Notes under the pieces: generated by a model
What the model saw: only the letters and a program-made list of their open reading frames with translations
Databases searched by the model: none
What the model was told of the DNA's origin: nothing
Shown here: positions 5,207-5,311 of the stretch, piece after piece
How positions within the stretch are numbered: position 1 is the first letter of the stretch
How the letters are laid out: each line of letters opens with the position of its first letter
Assembly: GCA_946479015.1 (NCBI GenBank)
Contig: CAMLEQ010000291.1
Span: 1-5,311 of the forward strand
Origin: an uncultured Gemmatimonadota bacterium
GTDB lineage: Bacteria > Gemmatimonadota > Gemmatimonadetes > Gemmatimonadales > Gemmatimonadaceae
DNA length: 5,311 nt
Direction: 5' to 3'
Translations under genes and position numbers: made by a program

Positions 5207-5311
5207 CTGACGGGTAGAGGGAGTAGGTAGAGCGCGAGTAGGCTCGGCTGTAGGCGGACTCTCTCTACATCCGAACCTACTCTCGCCGTACCTCCCTCCT
5301 CTGCCCGTCAG
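5207..5311. repeat. Long imperfect inverted repeat (105 bp, 52-nt arms)
   Basis: Base j pairs with base 5518-j across the whole stretch without a gap. Of 52 pairs, 40 are Watson-Crick and 4 are G-T, with only 8 mismatches. The outer CTGACGGG/CCCGTCAG (5207-5214 with 5304-5311) is perfect. There is no T-tract. In RNA the arms would form a very stable rod; in DNA, a cruciform is possible. It lies 50 bases after the second lipoprotein stop and may act as a bidirectional terminator or 3'-end stabiliser, which is inference. Confidence 0.85.

Larger units (their letters stand above)
5157..5311. repeat. Palindromic intergenic repeat element (right copy, truncated by the window edge)
   Basis: Bases 5157-5226 are the inverted counterpart of 1-70, and 5207-5311 fold on themselves. 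Together they define an element centred at 5259 that would be about 205 bp long if completed with bases 21-70. GTAGG recurs at 5150, 5157 (as GTAGGAC), 5223, 5238 and 5250, and its complement CCTAC at 5276. Beginning at the end of the lipoprotein stop codon, it fills the rest of the window. No ORF, tRNA or transposase is seen in it. It is likely a dispersed, repeat-rich element that ends the contig. Termination or mRNA 3'-end protection is an inferred role. Confidence 0.85.

Noticed and set aside
5157..5311. Integron attC site
   Set aside because: It is palindromic, but no GTTRRRY/RYYYAAC core sites flank it, and no cassette-like small genes or integrase are present.
1..5311. Terminal inverted repeats of a transposon
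   Set aside because: No transposase or flanking target duplication is visible, the cargo looks like ordinary chromosomal genes, and the repeats are parts of a self-palindromic element. Mobility is kept only as a hypothesis.
5207..5311. Classical rho-independent terminator
   Set aside because: The hairpin is far longer than usual and no T-run follows either arm in the visible sequence, so it was listed as a repeat.

Overview
The window is high-GC bacterial DNA, densely packed with genes. GC- or AT-poor third positions, GTG starts and 1-4 bp gene overlaps are all present. The mix of genes (a ~620-residue FadD15/ACSL-type acyl-CoA synthetase, an orphan ParA, and lipoproteins with Ig-like, Thr/Asp-rich sequence) together with GTAGGTAGTAGG-like intergenic sequence suggests a Gemmatimonadota-type genome, possibly a metagenomic contig. 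This assignment is inference only, since no rRNA or marker gene is present.

Layout. A purine-type phosphoribosyltransferase (67-549) lies on the minus strand and runs towards the left edge. Across a 190-bp divergent intergenic region (550-739) starts a rightward series: a three-TPR protein (740-1195), an orphan ParA/Soj-type ATPase (1199-1966), an Ig-like lipoprotein (1966-2736), a long-chain acyl-CoA synthetase (2768-4630) and a second small lipoprotein (4627-5157). The first three sit within 3 bp of each other or overlap and look like one translationally coupled operon. After a 31-bp gap, holding a perfect 14-bp palindrome and a strong Shine-Dalgarno, the synthetase and second lipoprotein form a coupled pair (ATGA overlap).

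The most unusual thing is at the two ends. Bases 1-70 and 5157-5226 form a gapless inverted repeat (56/70 complementary by Watson-Crick rules). Bases 5207-5311 are themselves an imperfect palindrome (52-nt arms, no gaps, 40 Watson-Crick plus 4 G-T pairs). The first and last 20 bases of the window are identical. All three relations fit a single model: a roughly 205-bp palindromic element, seen as a long part on the right and as its distal end on the left. Either two copies flank the segment or one copy spans the junction of a circular or overlapping contig. The element begins exactly at the stop codons of both terminal genes (shared TAGGAC start), so it forms the 3' untranslated region of each, and in RNA would fold into a very long hairpin.

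Functionally, the gene set suggests nucleotide salvage (phosphoribosyltransferase), a positioning/partition-like ATPase with a TPR partner, two envelope lipoproteins and fatty-acid activation. A joint pathway is not evident. The ParA has alanine where Soj proteins usually carry two DNA-binding arginines, so it may not be a nucleoid-binding segregation ATPase.
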